Shown here in pieces: positions 1 to 9,642 of a stretch of DNA of 59,007 nt. Within the stretch, counting starts at the first letter, position 1; each line of letters opens with the position of its first letter. Where the stretch lies: contig JAGBZO010000015.1 of NCBI GenBank assembly GCA_017628205.1, forward strand, positions 1-59,007. The letters are read 5' to 3'. The stretch is from Duodenibacillus sp. (GTDB lineage Bacteria > Pseudomonadota > Gammaproteobacteria > Burkholderiales > Burkholderiaceae_F). The notes beneath the pieces are model-generated. The model ran no database searches. It worked only from the letters and a program-made list of their open reading frames with translations, and was not told the DNA's origin. Position numbers and translations under genes: made by a program.

Positions 1-57
1 AGCAGCCTGCTGATCGAAAAGAGCTCAGGGGTGATCATCGGACAGATTGCGGAATAA
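1..57 (+). CDS. 3' end of an unidentified plus-strand gene (partial)
   Basis: Reading frame 1 is open from the window edge to a TAA at 55-57 and encodes 18 residues ending in GVIIGQIAE. The frame runs towards the terminator at 134-163, which could serve it together with ftsA from the other side. Too little is present to name a family, and it could be chance. Its interest is that it occupies the place where ftsZ normally follows ftsA. Confidence 0.4.
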   Translation, partial: SSLLIEKSSGVIIGQIAE

Positions 58-133
58 GCGCCTTCGGCGTTACTCGTATCAGCACATTTGGGGCTGAGGC
101 GGAATTGTTGTGCCCGCTTCACATGTCTACATG

Positions 134-164
134 AAAAAAAATGCGTTCTGTCGAACGCATTTTT
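134..164. terminator. Bidirectional intrinsic terminator after ftsA
   Basis: A perfect 10-bp stem (139-148 with 153-162) closes a TGTC loop. It is preceded by a run of A and followed by a run of T on the plus strand, so on the minus strand the hairpin is followed by eight T. It lies just beyond the ftsA stop and ends the minus-strand dcw transcript. It can also end the gene entering from the left. The rest of 58-168 shows only a small CGCC-TTC-GGCG hairpin near 58-70. Confidence 0.8.
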
Positions 165-168
165 GCTA

Positions 169-1437
169 TCAGCTCGAGAAGTCCCCGATAAAGAATCGTT
201 TGATCATCCCGAGAATACCGAAACCCGCTCGGGGATTGGATGCCTTCGTGCCGTTTAACCGACGACGCTTGTGCACTTCACGGAAAATACCCATCACGGT
301 CGCATCCTCGGGCGCGGTCAACTGAATGGGAGCGTCCTTAATCTCTTTGGGACGCCCGATGCGTACGGGCAAGCCCGTCTTTTGCTCGATCATTTCGGCC
401 AAACCGGGCAAATTGCTCATACCCCCCGTCAAGACGATCCCCGAAGCGGCCTTTTGCGGCCATTTACCGGGAGCCAAGAACGTTCGGACAATGTAATCGA
501 CCAGTTCGCGGGCGCGCGTTTCGAGAATGCGCACCAACTGATCGCGCGTAAGCTCGCGCTCTTCACCTTCGTTACCCGCTTCATACACGTAGCGGATCGG
601 TTCGAGACTGTCCTCGGGGCGTACGCCGATACGCCCGTACGTCAGCTTCAACTCTTCGGCGTCGTCCAACGTGCAACACAAAATCGCCGCCACGTCGCGC
701 GTCAAAAAGTCGCCGCCGATCGGAGCGACCGCCGTCAATTCGATCTTGCCATCCTTGTAGCACGCGATGTCGATGGCCCCCGCCCCCATATCCATGACAA
801 CGACGCCCAACTGCATCTCGGTCGGCGTCACGCAGCACGCCGCGCTCGCCCACGGTTGCAGTACCAGACACTCGACATCGACCCCGGCGCGACGAACGCA
901 TTTGACCAGATTGGCGATAATCGTGTCCGAGCCGATGGCCAAGTGCGCATGGGCGTTCAAAACGTGACAGCTCATGCCGACGGGATCTTGAATCACCGTC
1001 GAGTCGTTGTCGAGCGTGAAGCCTTGCAACAAATGACAGACGATCGTCTCGTCTTCCGTTTTCGCGTCGACCTTGGAATCGAACGTCATGGCCAACTGTC
1101 GCGCCTGTCGAACCGACTTCGTATCGATTTCGCGATCTTGCATGACCAAGCGTCCGATCTTGTTTTGCGAGCGCAACGACTTGCCGGTGAGCGCCACGGC
1201 GACCGACGTAATCGTGCGCTGCGACATTTCCTGCGCCTCGATCAAAGCACGACGAATCGAATCGACCGCCAAGGCGACGTCTTGGATACAACCGTTTTGA
1301 ACGCCGTGCGCGGGCACTTTGCTAAAGCCCACGACATGCGCGTTGCCGTGCTCGTCGACGTCCGCAATCGCGACGGCGATCTTGCTCGTACCGATGTCAA
1401 GCGCTACGACTTGTTGACTGGATTGAATCGCTTCCAT
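169..1437 (-). CDS. ftsA: Cell division protein FtsA
   Basis: FtsA is the actin-like ATPase that anchors FtsZ filaments to the cytoplasmic membrane and recruits the divisome. The 422-residue product has the usual family length. It opens with the phosphate-1 type segment VVALDIGTSKIAVAIAD (about residues 11-27), carries a later actin-type glycine motif (VLTGGMSNLPG), and ends in the amphipathic membrane-targeting helix (GILGMIKRFFIGDF). The ATG at 1437 lies 20 nt after the ftsQ stop, with only a weak TTAGG upstream. It is the last gene of the dcw cluster here. A strong terminator follows and ftsZ does not. Confidence 0.97.
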   Translation of the reverse strand: MEAIQSSQQVVALDIGTSKIAVAIADVDEHGNAHVVGFSKVPAHGVQNGCIQDVALAVDSIRRALIEAQEMSQRTITSVAVALTGKSLRSQNKIGRLVMQDREIDTKSVRQARQLAMTFDSKVDAKTEDETIVCHLLQGFTLDNDSTVIQDPVGMSCHVLNAHAHLAIGSDTIIANLVKCVRRAGVDVECLVLQPWASAACCVTPTEMQLGVVVMDMGAGAIDIACYKDGKIELTAVAPIGGDFLTRDVAAILCCTLDDAEELKLTYGRIGVRPEDSLEPIRYVYEAGNEGEERELTRDQLVRILETRARELVDYIVRTFLAPGKWPQKAASGIVLTGGMSNLPGLAEMIEQKTGLPVRIGRPKEIKDAPIQLTAPEDATVMGIFREVHKRRRLNGTKASNPRAGFGILGMIKRFFIGDFSS

Positions 1438-1457
1438 GAAAAAATCAACCTAACGAA

Positions 1458-2225
1458 TTAGCTTTTAGGGGCGAGTCGTGCCTCGCGCCACGCTTGGCCC
1501 GACTGATCATCGGGCAGTTTGACGGCAAAAGCGTCGTGATACCGCGCGTCGACGGCCGTCGGATAACCTTCCAAGTTATCGCTCAATTCATTGAAATAGC
1601 GGGTCAGACGATCAAAACGCCATGCAACGTCCTGACCGGACTGATTGCGACCGAGCTCGACGTCGATCGTCACCGCCGCCTCGTTTTCCATGCGAACGCT
1701 CCAACTGCCGCGATACGACACGTGCAAAGCCTTCACGCTGGCCGAGGCTTGCCCGGCGGCCTTTTGCAATCGAGGCAAAAACTCGACGGCTTGCTTGATA
1801 TACGTCGGATCGCCGCTAAACAGCGGCAGTCGCGCCAACGTCTCGATCGTTTCGTCGGTACTCGCAAACACGATGCCGTCGGTCGACACCAATCGACCGT
1901 CCTCCCAAATGGCAACGGGATCGTGTCGATCGATCTGGATGTGCAAACTGTCGGGCCACTGACGCGTGACGCGCGCCGCCTTCACCCAATCGATCGTTTC
2001 CACGGATTGGCGCACGCTTCCGATATCCACCGTGACCAAGTTGCCGTCCATCACCGCTCGCACGGCTTCGCGCACTTCACGCACGGCCGCCACTTCGACG
2101 CGTCCGTCAATCTGCAAATGGCGAATTTGCAAAAACGACTTCACGAACACGCCGTAGACTCCGACCGCCGCAACGGCAACCAGGCCGATACCGAGCAAGC
2201 CCAGAAGTGTTCCTCGTGCTTTCAT
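1458..2225 (-). CDS. ftsQ: Cell division protein FtsQ
   Basis: FtsQ is a bitopic inner-membrane divisome protein that links FtsB/FtsL to the cytoplasmic ring. It has a short cytoplasmic N-terminus, one transmembrane segment (LLGLLGIGLVAVAAVGVYGV), then a periplasmic POTRA domain starting near IRHLQIDGRV and the FtsQ domain. I chose the ATG at 2225 (255 aa). A TTG at 2240 directly abuts the ddl stop and would add five residues, but it has no good Shine-Dalgarno. Order ddl-ftsQ-ftsA is that of other proteobacterial dcw clusters. Confidence 0.93.
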   Translation of the reverse strand: MKARGTLLGLLGIGLVAVAAVGVYGVFVKSFLQIRHLQIDGRVEVAAVREVREAVRAVMDGNLVTVDIGSVRQSVETIDWVKAARVTRQWPDSLHIQIDRHDPVAIWEDGRLVSTDGIVFASTDETIETLARLPLFSGDPTYIKQAVEFLPRLQKAAGQASASVKALHVSYRGSWSVRMENEAAVTIDVELGRNQSGQDVAWRFDRLTRYFNELSDNLEGYPTAVDARYHDAFAVKLPDDQSGQAWREARLAPKS

Positions 2226-2240
2226 CACGCTCGAACTCAA

Positions 2241-3188
2241 TTACTTTTCAAGACGGAAATCGAGAGCGGCGTTGGAGGCGACATGCACGCACAAGTCTTC
2301 GTAACTCATGCCGACGGCGCGAGCCGCCATGGGGAACAGCGAATGCGGCGTCATCCCCGGGCTCGTATTGATTTCGAGCAGGATGAAGCTACCGTCTTCG
2401 CGCAACATCACGTCGATGCGACTCCAACCGCGGGCGCCGACCGCCTCAAACGCCTTCTCGCAGGTGCGGGCGATGGCCTCGGCCGTCGTCTCGGGCAATT
2501 GGGCGGGGCAATCGTACTTCACGGCATCGCCGAAATATTTGTTTTGGAAATCGTAATCGCCGTCGGGCGCCTTGATTTCGATAACGGGCAATGCCTTGCC
2601 GTCCAAAACCGCAACCGTGAACTCGCGACCGAAAATGCGTTCTTCCACCAACACTTCGTCGTCATAGGCAAGCGCGGCGGCCAACGCCTCTTCCAACGCT
2701 TCGCGCGTGCAATCGGCCAGCTTGGTCACGCCGATCGAAGAGCCTTCCTTGCTGGGCTTGACGACAACGCTGTTGCCGATCTCGTTCATCACGCGCTCGG
2801 CCTCTTCGACGCGGGTCACGACCATGCCCTTGGCAACGGGAACGCCCGCGTTAACCCAGACGGAACGCGTCATCGCCTTATCCATGGCAACGGCGCTGGC
2901 GCGAACGCCGGGACCGGTGTAAGGCAACTGCAAGTATTCCAACACGCCTTGGATCGCGCCGTCTTCACCGAAGCGACCGTGCAACGAAATGAACACGCGA
3001 TCGAACCCTTCCTTGGCCAATTCCAAAACGGAGCGTTCGGCCGGGTCAAAAGCGTGCGCATCCACGCCGCTGCGCTTTAACGCTTCGAGCACGCCCGCGC
3101 CGCTAGACAAAGACACTTCGCGTTCGGAGGACAAACCGCCCATCAATACGGCAACGCGCCCCAACTTCTTGACATCGACTTGCATCAT
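2241..3188 (-). CDS. ddl: D-alanine--D-alanine ligase
   Basis: Ddl is the ATP-grasp enzyme that joins two D-alanines for the peptidoglycan stem peptide in the cytoplasm. The N-terminal motif VAVLMGGLSSEREVSL is typical of DdlB. The ATP-grasp core includes VVKPSKEGSSIGV, and the C-terminal EINTSPGMT holds metal-binding Glu/Asn. The likely start is the ATG at 3188 (315 aa), behind a GAGAGAGAG stretch. A TTG at 3209 overlaps the murC stop as TTGA and would give 322 aa. It lies between murC and ftsQ as in the DdlB type. Confidence 0.95.
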   Translation of the reverse strand: MMQVDVKKLGRVAVLMGGLSSEREVSLSSGAGVLEALKRSGVDAHAFDPAERSVLELAKEGFDRVFISLHGRFGEDGAIQGVLEYLQLPYTGPGVRASAVAMDKAMTRSVWVNAGVPVAKGMVVTRVEEAERVMNEIGNSVVVKPSKEGSSIGVTKLADCTREALEEALAAALAYDDEVLVEERIFGREFTVAVLDGKALPVIEIKAPDGDYDFQNKYFGDAVKYDCPAQLPETTAEAIARTCEKAFEAVGARGWSRIDVMLREDGSFILLEINTSPGMTPHSLFPMAARAVGMSYEDLCVHVASNAALDFRLEK

Positions 3189-3205
3189 CTCAAACTCTCT
3201 CTCAT

Positions 3206-4606
3206 TCAATTGGATTGACCGGACAGAATTCCGGGCAATCGACCGACACTGCCCGCGCCCATCGTCAGCACGACGTCGCCGTCTTGCACGATGCGACTTA
3301 AAACGTCTGGCACTTCCTCGATCGTTTCGCAGAACACGATGTCGCCTTGCGACACCAAACGCAACGCGCGAACCAACGAACGACCGTCGGCACCGGGGAT
3401 CGGCGTTTCACCGGCCGGATAGACGTCGGCCAACACGACCACGTCGACCTTGCTGAGTACCTTGACGAAATCTTCAAAGCAATCGCGGGTGCGCGTGTAG
3501 CGGTGCGGCTGAAAGACCATCACCAAGCGCTTTTGCGGCCAAGCGCCGCGAACGGCCGCAACGGTCGCCGCCATTTCATGCGGGTGATGTCCGTAATCGT
3601 CGACCAAGGTGTAGGAACCGGCCGACTTGTCCTCGGCAACAATCTCGATTTCACCGTACTGCGCGAAACGACGCCCCACACCGGTAAATTCCAACAACCC
3701 CTTGACGATCGCCTCGTCGGACACGCCGACCAACGTGGCGATGGAAATCGCCGCCAACGCGTTGAGCACGTTGTGGCGACCGGGCAAATTCAACACGACG
3801 GGCAAAGGAGCCAGATTCGGGCGCAAGACCGTGAAATGCATTTGCGTGCCGACGCTGCGCACGTCGATCGCCCGTACGTCGACGTCGGGATCGAAACCGT
3901 ACCCGACGACGCGACGATTCACGCGGGGCATGATCGAACGCACGTTGGGATCGTCCGCACACATGACGGCCACGCCGTAAAACGGCAGACGAGCCAAGAA
4001 ATCGAGAAAGGCGTTTTTCAGACGTTCAAAATCATGACCGTACGTTTCCATATGGTCCTGATCGATGTTGGTCACCGCAGCCAGAACGGGCGTCAAGTTC
4101 AAGAACGACGCGTCGGACTCGTCCGCTTCGGCCACCAAGTACTCGCCCGTACCCAAACGGGCGTTGACGCCCGAGCTGTTCAAACGACCGCCGATCACGT
4201 ACGTCGGATCCATGCCGCCGCAACCGAGCAAGGTCGCGGTCAACGACGTGGTCGTGGTTTTGCCGTGCGCGCCGGCAATGGCAATCCCTCGACGCAAACG
4301 CATCAATTCGGCCAACATGACGGCGCGCGGCACGACAGGAATGTGCGCGGCCCGTGCGGCCACCACTTCCGGATTGTCCGCTTTGACGGCGCTCGAAACG
4401 ACGATCGCGTCGGCGCCTTCGATATGGTGTTCGGCATGCCCGCGAAAAATCTTGGCGCCCTGTCGCGTCAAACGTTCCGTGGCGGCGTTGACCGCCAAAT
4501 CCGAACCGGTAATCGTGTAGCCCAAATTCAAAAGCACTTCGGCAATGCCGCACATCCCCGTGCCGCCGATGCCGACAAAGTGCAAATGTTTGACAACGAA
4601 TTTCAT
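3206..4606 (-). CDS. murC: UDP-N-acetylmuramate--L-alanine ligase
   Basis: MurC adds L-alanine to UDP-MurNAc, the first amino-acid step of peptidoglycan precursor synthesis in the cytoplasm. It has the N-terminal Rossmann-like motif [17 protein letters not shown], the ATP-binding loop [11 protein letters not shown] (about residue 110) and the Mur ligase C-terminal domain with HHPHEM and FQPHRYTR. The ATG at 4606 (466 aa) has GGGAG six bases upstream. An in-frame ATG at 4612 directly abuts that sequence and is less likely. The stop overlaps the alternative TTG of ddl. Confidence 0.96.
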   Translation of the reverse strand: MKFVVKHLHFVGIGGTGMCGIAEVLLNLGYTITGSDLAVNAATERLTRQGAKIFRGHAEHHIEGADAIVVSSAVKADNPEVVAARAAHIPVVPRAVMLAELMRLRRGIAIAGAHGKTTTTSLTATLLGCGGMDPTYVIGGRLNSSGVNARLGTGEYLVAEADESDASFLNLTPVLAAVTNIDQDHMETYGHDFERLKNAFLDFLARLPFYGVAVMCADDPNVRSIMPRVNRRVVGYGFDPDVDVRAIDVRSVGTQMHFTVLRPNLAPLPVVLNLPGRHNVLNALAAISIATLVGVSDEAIVKGLLEFTGVGRRFAQYGEIEIVAEDKSAGSYTLVDDYGHHPHEMAATVAAVRGAWPQKRLVMVFQPHRYTRTRDCFEDFVKVLSKVDVVVLADVYPAGETPIPGADGRSLVRALRLVSQGDIVFCETIEEVPDVLSRIVQDGDVVLTMGAGSVGRLPGILSGQSN

Positions 4607-4622
4607 GTCCATCTCCCGTTTT

Positions 4623-5726
4623 TTACGGCTTGGCGCTCATCGCGTCGACCTGTTCGATGATGTCGCAGACGGTACCTGCCGCATTGGGGCGACAGAGCGA
4701 ACGCGCGTTTTGAGCCATCTGAACGATGCGTTCGCGCTTCATGGTGGCGAGCACGCCGAACAAGTGTTCGGGCGTCAACTGACTCTGTTCAATGTGCCAA
4801 GCCGCTTGATTGGCGGCCATGTATTTGGCGTTGCCGCGCTGATGCGACGTGGTTTTGACAACGAAGGGAATCAGGATGCTGGCGCTGCCGGCCGCACACA
4901 ATTCGGCCACGCTCGTCGCACCGGCTCGACAGATGACCAGGTCGCTTTCGCGATAGGCCGTCGCCATATCGTCGATAAACCCGACGACCTCGGCTTCAAC
5001 ACCGGCCTGAGCGTAAAGCTCGCGGACGGACTCGACGGCGTTTTTACCGCACTGATGCACCACTTGCGGACGCTGATCGGGATCGAACATGGCCAAGGTC
5101 TGGGGCAACGTTTCATTCAACACTTTGGCGCCCAAGCTGCCCCCGAACACCAACAACTTCAACGGACCGGTACGACCGGCCAGGCGTTGTTGCGATTCTT
5201 CGATCGCTTCGATGTCGGCGCGAACGGGATTGCCCGTGATCTGTCCGATCTGCGCGGCCGCAGATCGGGCCGAACCGGCAAAACCGCAGGCCACGGCCCA
5301 AGCTTGCCTCAAAATCATCTTGGTCGACATCAGCAGGTCAGCGTCGCAGTTCATGACGACCAACTTCGAGCCGTGCTTTTTCACCCCTTCGTTAACGGGG
5401 ACGGCCACATACCCGCCCGTCGTAAACACGACGTCGGGTTTGAGTTCGGCAAACAGCTTCTTGCAACGACGACCGGCCAAAAAGAGTTTGATCGCGCCGG
5501 AAATCAGACCGAAAACGCCCTTGCCGCGAACACCTTGAAAATCCAGCCCGATGAAATCGATGTCATCCTTGGCGACCAAGCCGCCTTCCATGCCCTTTTG
5601 CGTGCCGATCCACGTAATCCGCCAACCGCGACGACGCATTTCGCGCGCCACGGCCAAACCGGGCATGACATGGCCGCCGGTACCGGCCGCCGCAACCACC
5701 AAATGTTTTTTCGTCTCTTCACTCAT
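4623..5726 (-). CDS. murG: UDP-GlcNAc: undecaprenyl-PP-MurNAc-pentapeptide GlcNAc transferase
   Basis: MurG converts lipid I to lipid II at the inner face of the cytoplasmic membrane. The 367-residue GT-B protein begins with the glycine-rich loop [16 protein letters not shown]. The C-terminal UDP-GlcNAc binding region is visible as [12 protein letters not shown], then [13 protein letters not shown] and a segment ending [17 protein letters not shown] at 5726 starts three bases after the ftsW stop. GGAGG lies inside the ftsW end, so translation is probably coupled. Confidence 0.96.
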   Translation of the reverse strand: MSEETKKHLVVAAAGTGGHVMPGLAVAREMRRRGWRITWIGTQKGMEGGLVAKDDIDFIGLDFQGVRGKGVFGLISGAIKLFLAGRRCKKLFAELKPDVVFTTGGYVAVPVNEGVKKHGSKLVVMNCDADLLMSTKMILRQAWAVACGFAGSARSAAAQIGQITGNPVRADIEAIEESQQRLAGRTGPLKLLVFGGSLGAKVLNETLPQTLAMFDPDQRPQVVHQCGKNAVESVRELYAQAGVEAEVVGFIDDMATAYRESDLVICRAGATSVAELCAAGSASILIPFVVKTTSHQRGNAKYMAANQAAWHIEQSQLTPEHLFGVLATMKRERIVQMAQNARSLCRPNAAGTVCDIIEQVDAMSAKP

Positions 5727-5729
5727 AAC

Positions 5730-6956
5730 CTACACACTTCCTCCGCGCATCAAGATGCGATTTTCTCGATCGACGCGCAACAACAACGCCAGGGCCGCCA
5801 TTGTAACGAGCATGGAAGAACCGCCGAAACTGACCAACGGCAACGTCAATCCCTTTGTCGGCAAGATGCCTGTGGCAACACCGCCGTTCACGATCACCTG
5901 AACCCCGATCCAAATGCCGATGCCTTGCGCCACCAAACCGGAGAAAGGTCGATCGAGTCGAATCGCCTGTCGACCGATGGCAAAGGCGCGGCGCACCAAC
6001 CAATAAAAGGCGGCCAACACGCACATCACGCCAACGAAGCCCAATTCCTCCCCGACGACGGCCAAAATAAAGTCGGTATGCGCCTCAGGCAGATAATGCA
6101 ACTTCTCGATTGAAGCCCCCAACCCGACGCCAAACCACTCGCCTCGACCGAAGGCGATCAACGAGTGCGTCAGTTGGTAGCCCTTGCCCATCATATAGTC
6201 GGGATTCCACGGATCCAAATACGCGACGAGTCGTCCCATGCGCCACGGCGTAAAGTACACCATCAGCGACGCCATCAATACGGCGCCCGCGATCAACAAA
6301 CTGACGATCCAGCCCTTGAGTCCCCCCAAAAACAGCACGCCGAACACAATGACGATGACCACCATCATGGCCCCCAAATCAGGCTGCCAACTGATGGCCA
6401 ACAGAGCAAAAAACATGACGACGGCCGCGGGAGCAAGCCCGCGCGTCAGCGAATGCATGAACTCTTGTCGTTTGACCGTATAGTACGCCGCGCCGATCAA
6501 GGCCGCGAATTTGGCCACCTCGGATACTTGCAGATTCATGCCCACGTGAATCCAACGGCGCGCCCCGTTGACCGTTCTTCCGATACCGGGCAAAAAGACG
6601 GCCCACAACAACAGCATCGCCAATACGATCAGAACGGGAGCAAAACGATTCCACCAGCGCAACGGGATGTTGTAGACAATCAGCCCCACGGCAAGCGCGA
6701 TGGCCATCGAGACGACATGACGAAGCAAAAAGTGCGTCTGACTCACGTTCATGTTGGGCTTGTCCACCATTGAGATGGAAGCGGAGAACACCATGATCGT
6801 ACCGAAGGCGAGCAAAAAAACGACCACGCCGATCACCGACCAATCGTAACCTTCGGATCGTATGGGCGAATCATGACGATCAAGCAAGGACGATCCGGCA
6901 TCGAGCCAGTCGTCGGACACTCTTGCGTTCTTATTGCGTTGCCAAAACCATCTCAT
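5730..6956 (-). CDS. ftsW: Lipid II polymerase FtsW (SEDS family)
   Basis: FtsW is the polytopic septal peptidoglycan glycosyltransferase that works with FtsI. The 408-residue product has a charged cytoplasmic N-terminal tail of about 40 residues, then about ten hydrophobic segments beginning with VIGVVVFLLAFGTIMVFSAS. SEDS signatures such as YQLTHSLIAFGRGEWFGVG and the C-terminal TKGLTLPLVSFGGSSM are present. The ATG at 6956 lies 12 nt after the murD stop. Confidence 0.95.
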   Translation of the reverse strand: MRWFWQRNKNARVSDDWLDAGSSLLDRHDSPIRSEGYDWSVIGVVVFLLAFGTIMVFSASISMVDKPNMNVSQTHFLLRHVVSMAIALAVGLIVYNIPLRWWNRFAPVLIVLAMLLLWAVFLPGIGRTVNGARRWIHVGMNLQVSEVAKFAALIGAAYYTVKRQEFMHSLTRGLAPAAVVMFFALLAISWQPDLGAMMVVIVIVFGVLFLGGLKGWIVSLLIAGAVLMASLMVYFTPWRMGRLVAYLDPWNPDYMMGKGYQLTHSLIAFGRGEWFGVGLGASIEKLHYLPEAHTDFILAVVGEELGFVGVMCVLAAFYWLVRRAFAIGRQAIRLDRPFSGLVAQGIGIWIGVQVIVNGGVATGILPTKGLTLPLVSFGGSSMLVTMAALALLLRVDRENRILMRGGSV

Positions 6957-6968
6957 CGTCGTTCGATC

Positions 6969-8441
6969 TCACTCAACATCGCCGTGCGTCCGGACAATAT
7001 GGCGCGCGCGTTGAACGAAACGTTCGGCGCGTTCCGCATAACTGGTGAACATGTCCCAACTGGCGCAAGCGGGGCTAAGCAGCACCGCATCACCGCTTTG
7101 CGCCGCGGCATACGCCGTATCCACGGCACGGTCGAAATCCGTGCCGCACGAGACGACGGGAACGTCGACGCCCTCGAGGGCATGACGTATCAACTCGGCG
7201 TCCCGTCCGATCAAAACGACGTGACGGGCGTACGTGGCGATGGCGGGAACAATCGGACCGAATTCCTGTCCCTTGCCGTCGCCGCCCAAAATAATGGAGC
7301 TCTTTTGTCCGTTGCGACCCAGACCGATCAACGCGGCGATGGTCGCGCCCACGTTCGTGCCTTTCGAGTCGTCGATAAATTCGATACCGCAATGCGTCAA
7401 CACATGTTGCACGCGATGTGCTTCCCCCGTGTACGTTGTCAAGACGCGCAACGCCGCGGCCATCGGCAGGCCCACGGCCGTCACCAACGCCAAAGCCGCC
7501 AACGCGTTCATGGCATTGTGTCGGCCGCGCAATTTGAGCGCGTGCACGGGCATCAACAATTCCAATTCGGGATCGATCGCCAACAATCGCTGCTTGCGCG
7601 TCCCCATCGGCTCAACGTAAGGCAGGCGCGCCAACCATTGCAACGACTCGTCCGAAGCGATCCCCCACTGTCCGGGCTCGACGGGCTTGGCTTCGCCGAA
7701 GGACTCGCAACGACCTTGCCCGGACTCGATGACACGCACGCCGCTGGCGTCGTCGCGATTGACGACGCGCACCGTCCCTTCCGTAAAGATGCGGGCCTTG
7801 GCCGCCTCATACGCTTCGAGCGAGCCGTGCCAGTCGATGTGATCCTGCGTCAAATTCAAAAAGGCGGCGGCATCGCATCGCAACGAGAACGTCGTTTCCA
7901 ATTGGAAACTGGACAATTCCAACACCCATACGTCGGGCAACGTTCCCGCCGCGTCATGGCGAATCAATTCGGTAATGGCGTTGGGACCGATATTGCCGGC
8001 AACGCAGACGGACTTTCCCGCCGCCTGCACCATGCGCCCGACGATCGTCGTGGTCGTTGTTTTTCCGTTGGTGCCGGTGATTCCGATGATCTTCGGCGCA
8101 TAGCCTTTGTCCGCCTTCAGTCGTTCGAGTTCGCGCGCAAAGAGCTCGATTTCGCCGATTACCTCCAGCCCTTCGGCTTTGGCCTGGCGAACCAAAGGCG
8201 CGACGGCGGAGAATTCCGGAGACAAGCCCGGGCTGATGACAACGAGTTTGACGCCCGCGAGCAATTCGCACGACGGTTCCCCACCGACGAAGCGGGCGGA
8301 GGGAACGCGTTCGCGCAACGCGACCAAGCCGCCGGGCGACTCGCGCGTATCGGCCACCGTGACCTCAAATCCACGAAGCGCCAAATATTCCGCAGCCGCA
8401 ATCCCGGAAGCGCCGCAACCCAACACCAAAGCCAGCGACAT
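6969..8441 (-). CDS. murD: UDP-N-acetylmuramoylalanine--D-glutamate ligase
   Basis: MurD adds D-glutamate to UDP-MurNAc-L-Ala. It has the N-terminal nucleotide-sugar fold (VLGCGASGIAAAEYL), the ATP loop GITGTNGKTTTTTIV near residue 120, and the C-terminal segment VLLSPACASWDMF typical of MurD. At 490 aa it is slightly longer than the usual ~440-450, mostly through insertions in the central domain. The ATG at 8441 has GAGG ten bases upstream. It lies between mraY and ftsW. Confidence 0.95.
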   Translation of the reverse strand: MSLALVLGCGASGIAAAEYLALRGFEVTVADTRESPGGLVALRERVPSARFVGGEPSCELLAGVKLVVISPGLSPEFSAVAPLVRQAKAEGLEVIGEIELFARELERLKADKGYAPKIIGITGTNGKTTTTTIVGRMVQAAGKSVCVAGNIGPNAITELIRHDAAGTLPDVWVLELSSFQLETTFSLRCDAAAFLNLTQDHIDWHGSLEAYEAAKARIFTEGTVRVVNRDDASGVRVIESGQGRCESFGEAKPVEPGQWGIASDESLQWLARLPYVEPMGTRKQRLLAIDPELELLMPVHALKLRGRHNAMNALAALALVTAVGLPMAAALRVLTTYTGEAHRVQHVLTHCGIEFIDDSKGTNVGATIAALIGLGRNGQKSSIILGGDGKGQEFGPIVPAIATYARHVVLIGRDAELIRHALEGVDVPVVSCGTDFDRAVDTAYAAAQSGDAVLLSPACASWDMFTSYAERAERFVQRARHIVRTHGDVE

Positions 8442-8459
8442 ATGTTCGATACCTCGTCG

Positions 8460-9614
8460 TTAACGAATCTTGAGCGTTGCCAAGCCGATCAAAACCAAAA
8501 TAAACGTGATGATCCAAAAACGAACGACCACCTGCGTTTCTTTCCAGCCCTTGAGCTCGAAGTGATGGTGAATCGGCGCCATCAGGAAAATGCGCTTGCC
8601 GTGCGTCAAACGGAAGTACGTCGTCTGAATCATGACGGACAAGGTTTCGACCACGAAAACGCCGCCCATGATGGCCAAAACGATTTCTTGGCGTGTAATG
8701 ACGGCGATCGTACCGAGACAACCGCCCAACGCCAACGCACCGACGTCACCCATAAACACCTGCGCCGGATACGCGTTGAACCACAAAAAGGCCAACCCTG
8801 CGCCGGCCAACGCCGCGCAAATGATGATCAATTCGCCGGAGCCCGGGATATACGGGAAATACAAATAGCTCGAAAAATCGGGGCGACCGACGACGTAAGC
8901 AAACACGCCCAAACCGCCGCCGACCATCACGCTGGGCATGATGGCCAAACCGTCCAAACCGTCCGTCAAATTCACCGCATTGGACGTGCCAACGATCACG
9001 ATGTACGTCAATACCAAGAAGCCGATAAGACCGATGGGCAGGCTCAATTGCTTGAAAAACGGCAGGAGCAAATCCAAATTCTCGGGTTTGGTCAGATTAA
9101 AACCGTTCGTGCCGATCGAAGCCAACGTTTGGAAAAAGGTTTGGTTGACGGGGGTGGCGAGCGCCACGGCCAAATAAACGGCCGTCAGAATCCCGATCAA
9201 ACTTTGCCAACCGAACTTTTCCTTCGCGCTCATCCCCTTGGGATTGTGATGCACGACCTTACGGTAATCGTCAACCCAACCGATGGCGCCGTACCCGAGC
9301 GTCACGAACAAAACCGCCCAAACGTAACGGTTGCTCAGATCCATCCACAACAGACTGGAAAAGCCGATGGCCACCAAGATGAGCGCGCCGCCCATCGTCG
9401 GCGTTCCGTCCTTGGCCAAATGCGTTTGCGGACCGCACGTGCGAACGGCCTGACCGATCTTGAGCTCCTTGAGCTTGTTGATGACGTAAGGACCCGCGGC
9501 AAAGCCGACAAAGAGTGCCGTGAGTGCGGCCAACAAGGCGCGCAAACTCAGATAATTGAATACGCTCAAAGCCGAAAACTCGGACGATAGCGATTGGAAC
9601 AAATACAGTAACAT
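8460..9614 (-). CDS. mraY: Phospho-N-acetylmuramoyl-pentapeptide transferase
   Basis: MraY transfers phospho-MurNAc-pentapeptide to undecaprenyl phosphate, making lipid I. The 384-residue protein is polytopic. It carries the family hallmarks GTPTMGG on a cytoplasmic loop, the aspartate-rich [29 protein letters not shown], and the histidine triad in [11 protein letters not shown]. The ATG at 9614 follows a weak GAG. It sits 28 nt after murF in the normal dcw order. Confidence 0.97.
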   Translation of the reverse strand: MLLYLFQSLSSEFSALSVFNYLSLRALLAALTALFVGFAAGPYVINKLKELKIGQAVRTCGPQTHLAKDGTPTMGGALILVAIGFSSLLWMDLSNRYVWAVLFVTLGYGAIGWVDDYRKVVHHNPKGMSAKEKFGWQSLIGILTAVYLAVALATPVNQTFFQTLASIGTNGFNLTKPENLDLLLPFFKQLSLPIGLIGFLVLTYIVIVGTSNAVNLTDGLDGLAIMPSVMVGGGLGVFAYVVGRPDFSSYLYFPYIPGSGELIIICAALAGAGLAFLWFNAYPAQVFMGDVGALALGGCLGTIAVITRQEIVLAIMGGVFVVETLSVMIQTTYFRLTHGKRIFLMAPIHHHFELKGWKETQVVVRFWIITFILVLIGLATLKIR

Positions 9615-9642
9615 AGCTCAACAGTCGTTTTGTCTTGTTAAG

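Noticed and set aside
6873-9590. A 905-codon open frame on the plus strand across ftsW, murD and mraY
   Set aside because: It is antisense to three well-supported genes. Its translation is low-complexity, rich in Arg, Gln and His with no family motif, and follows from the strong codon bias. The same applies to long antisense frames at 17116-19239, 23851-26358, 29630-31888 and 53651-55813.
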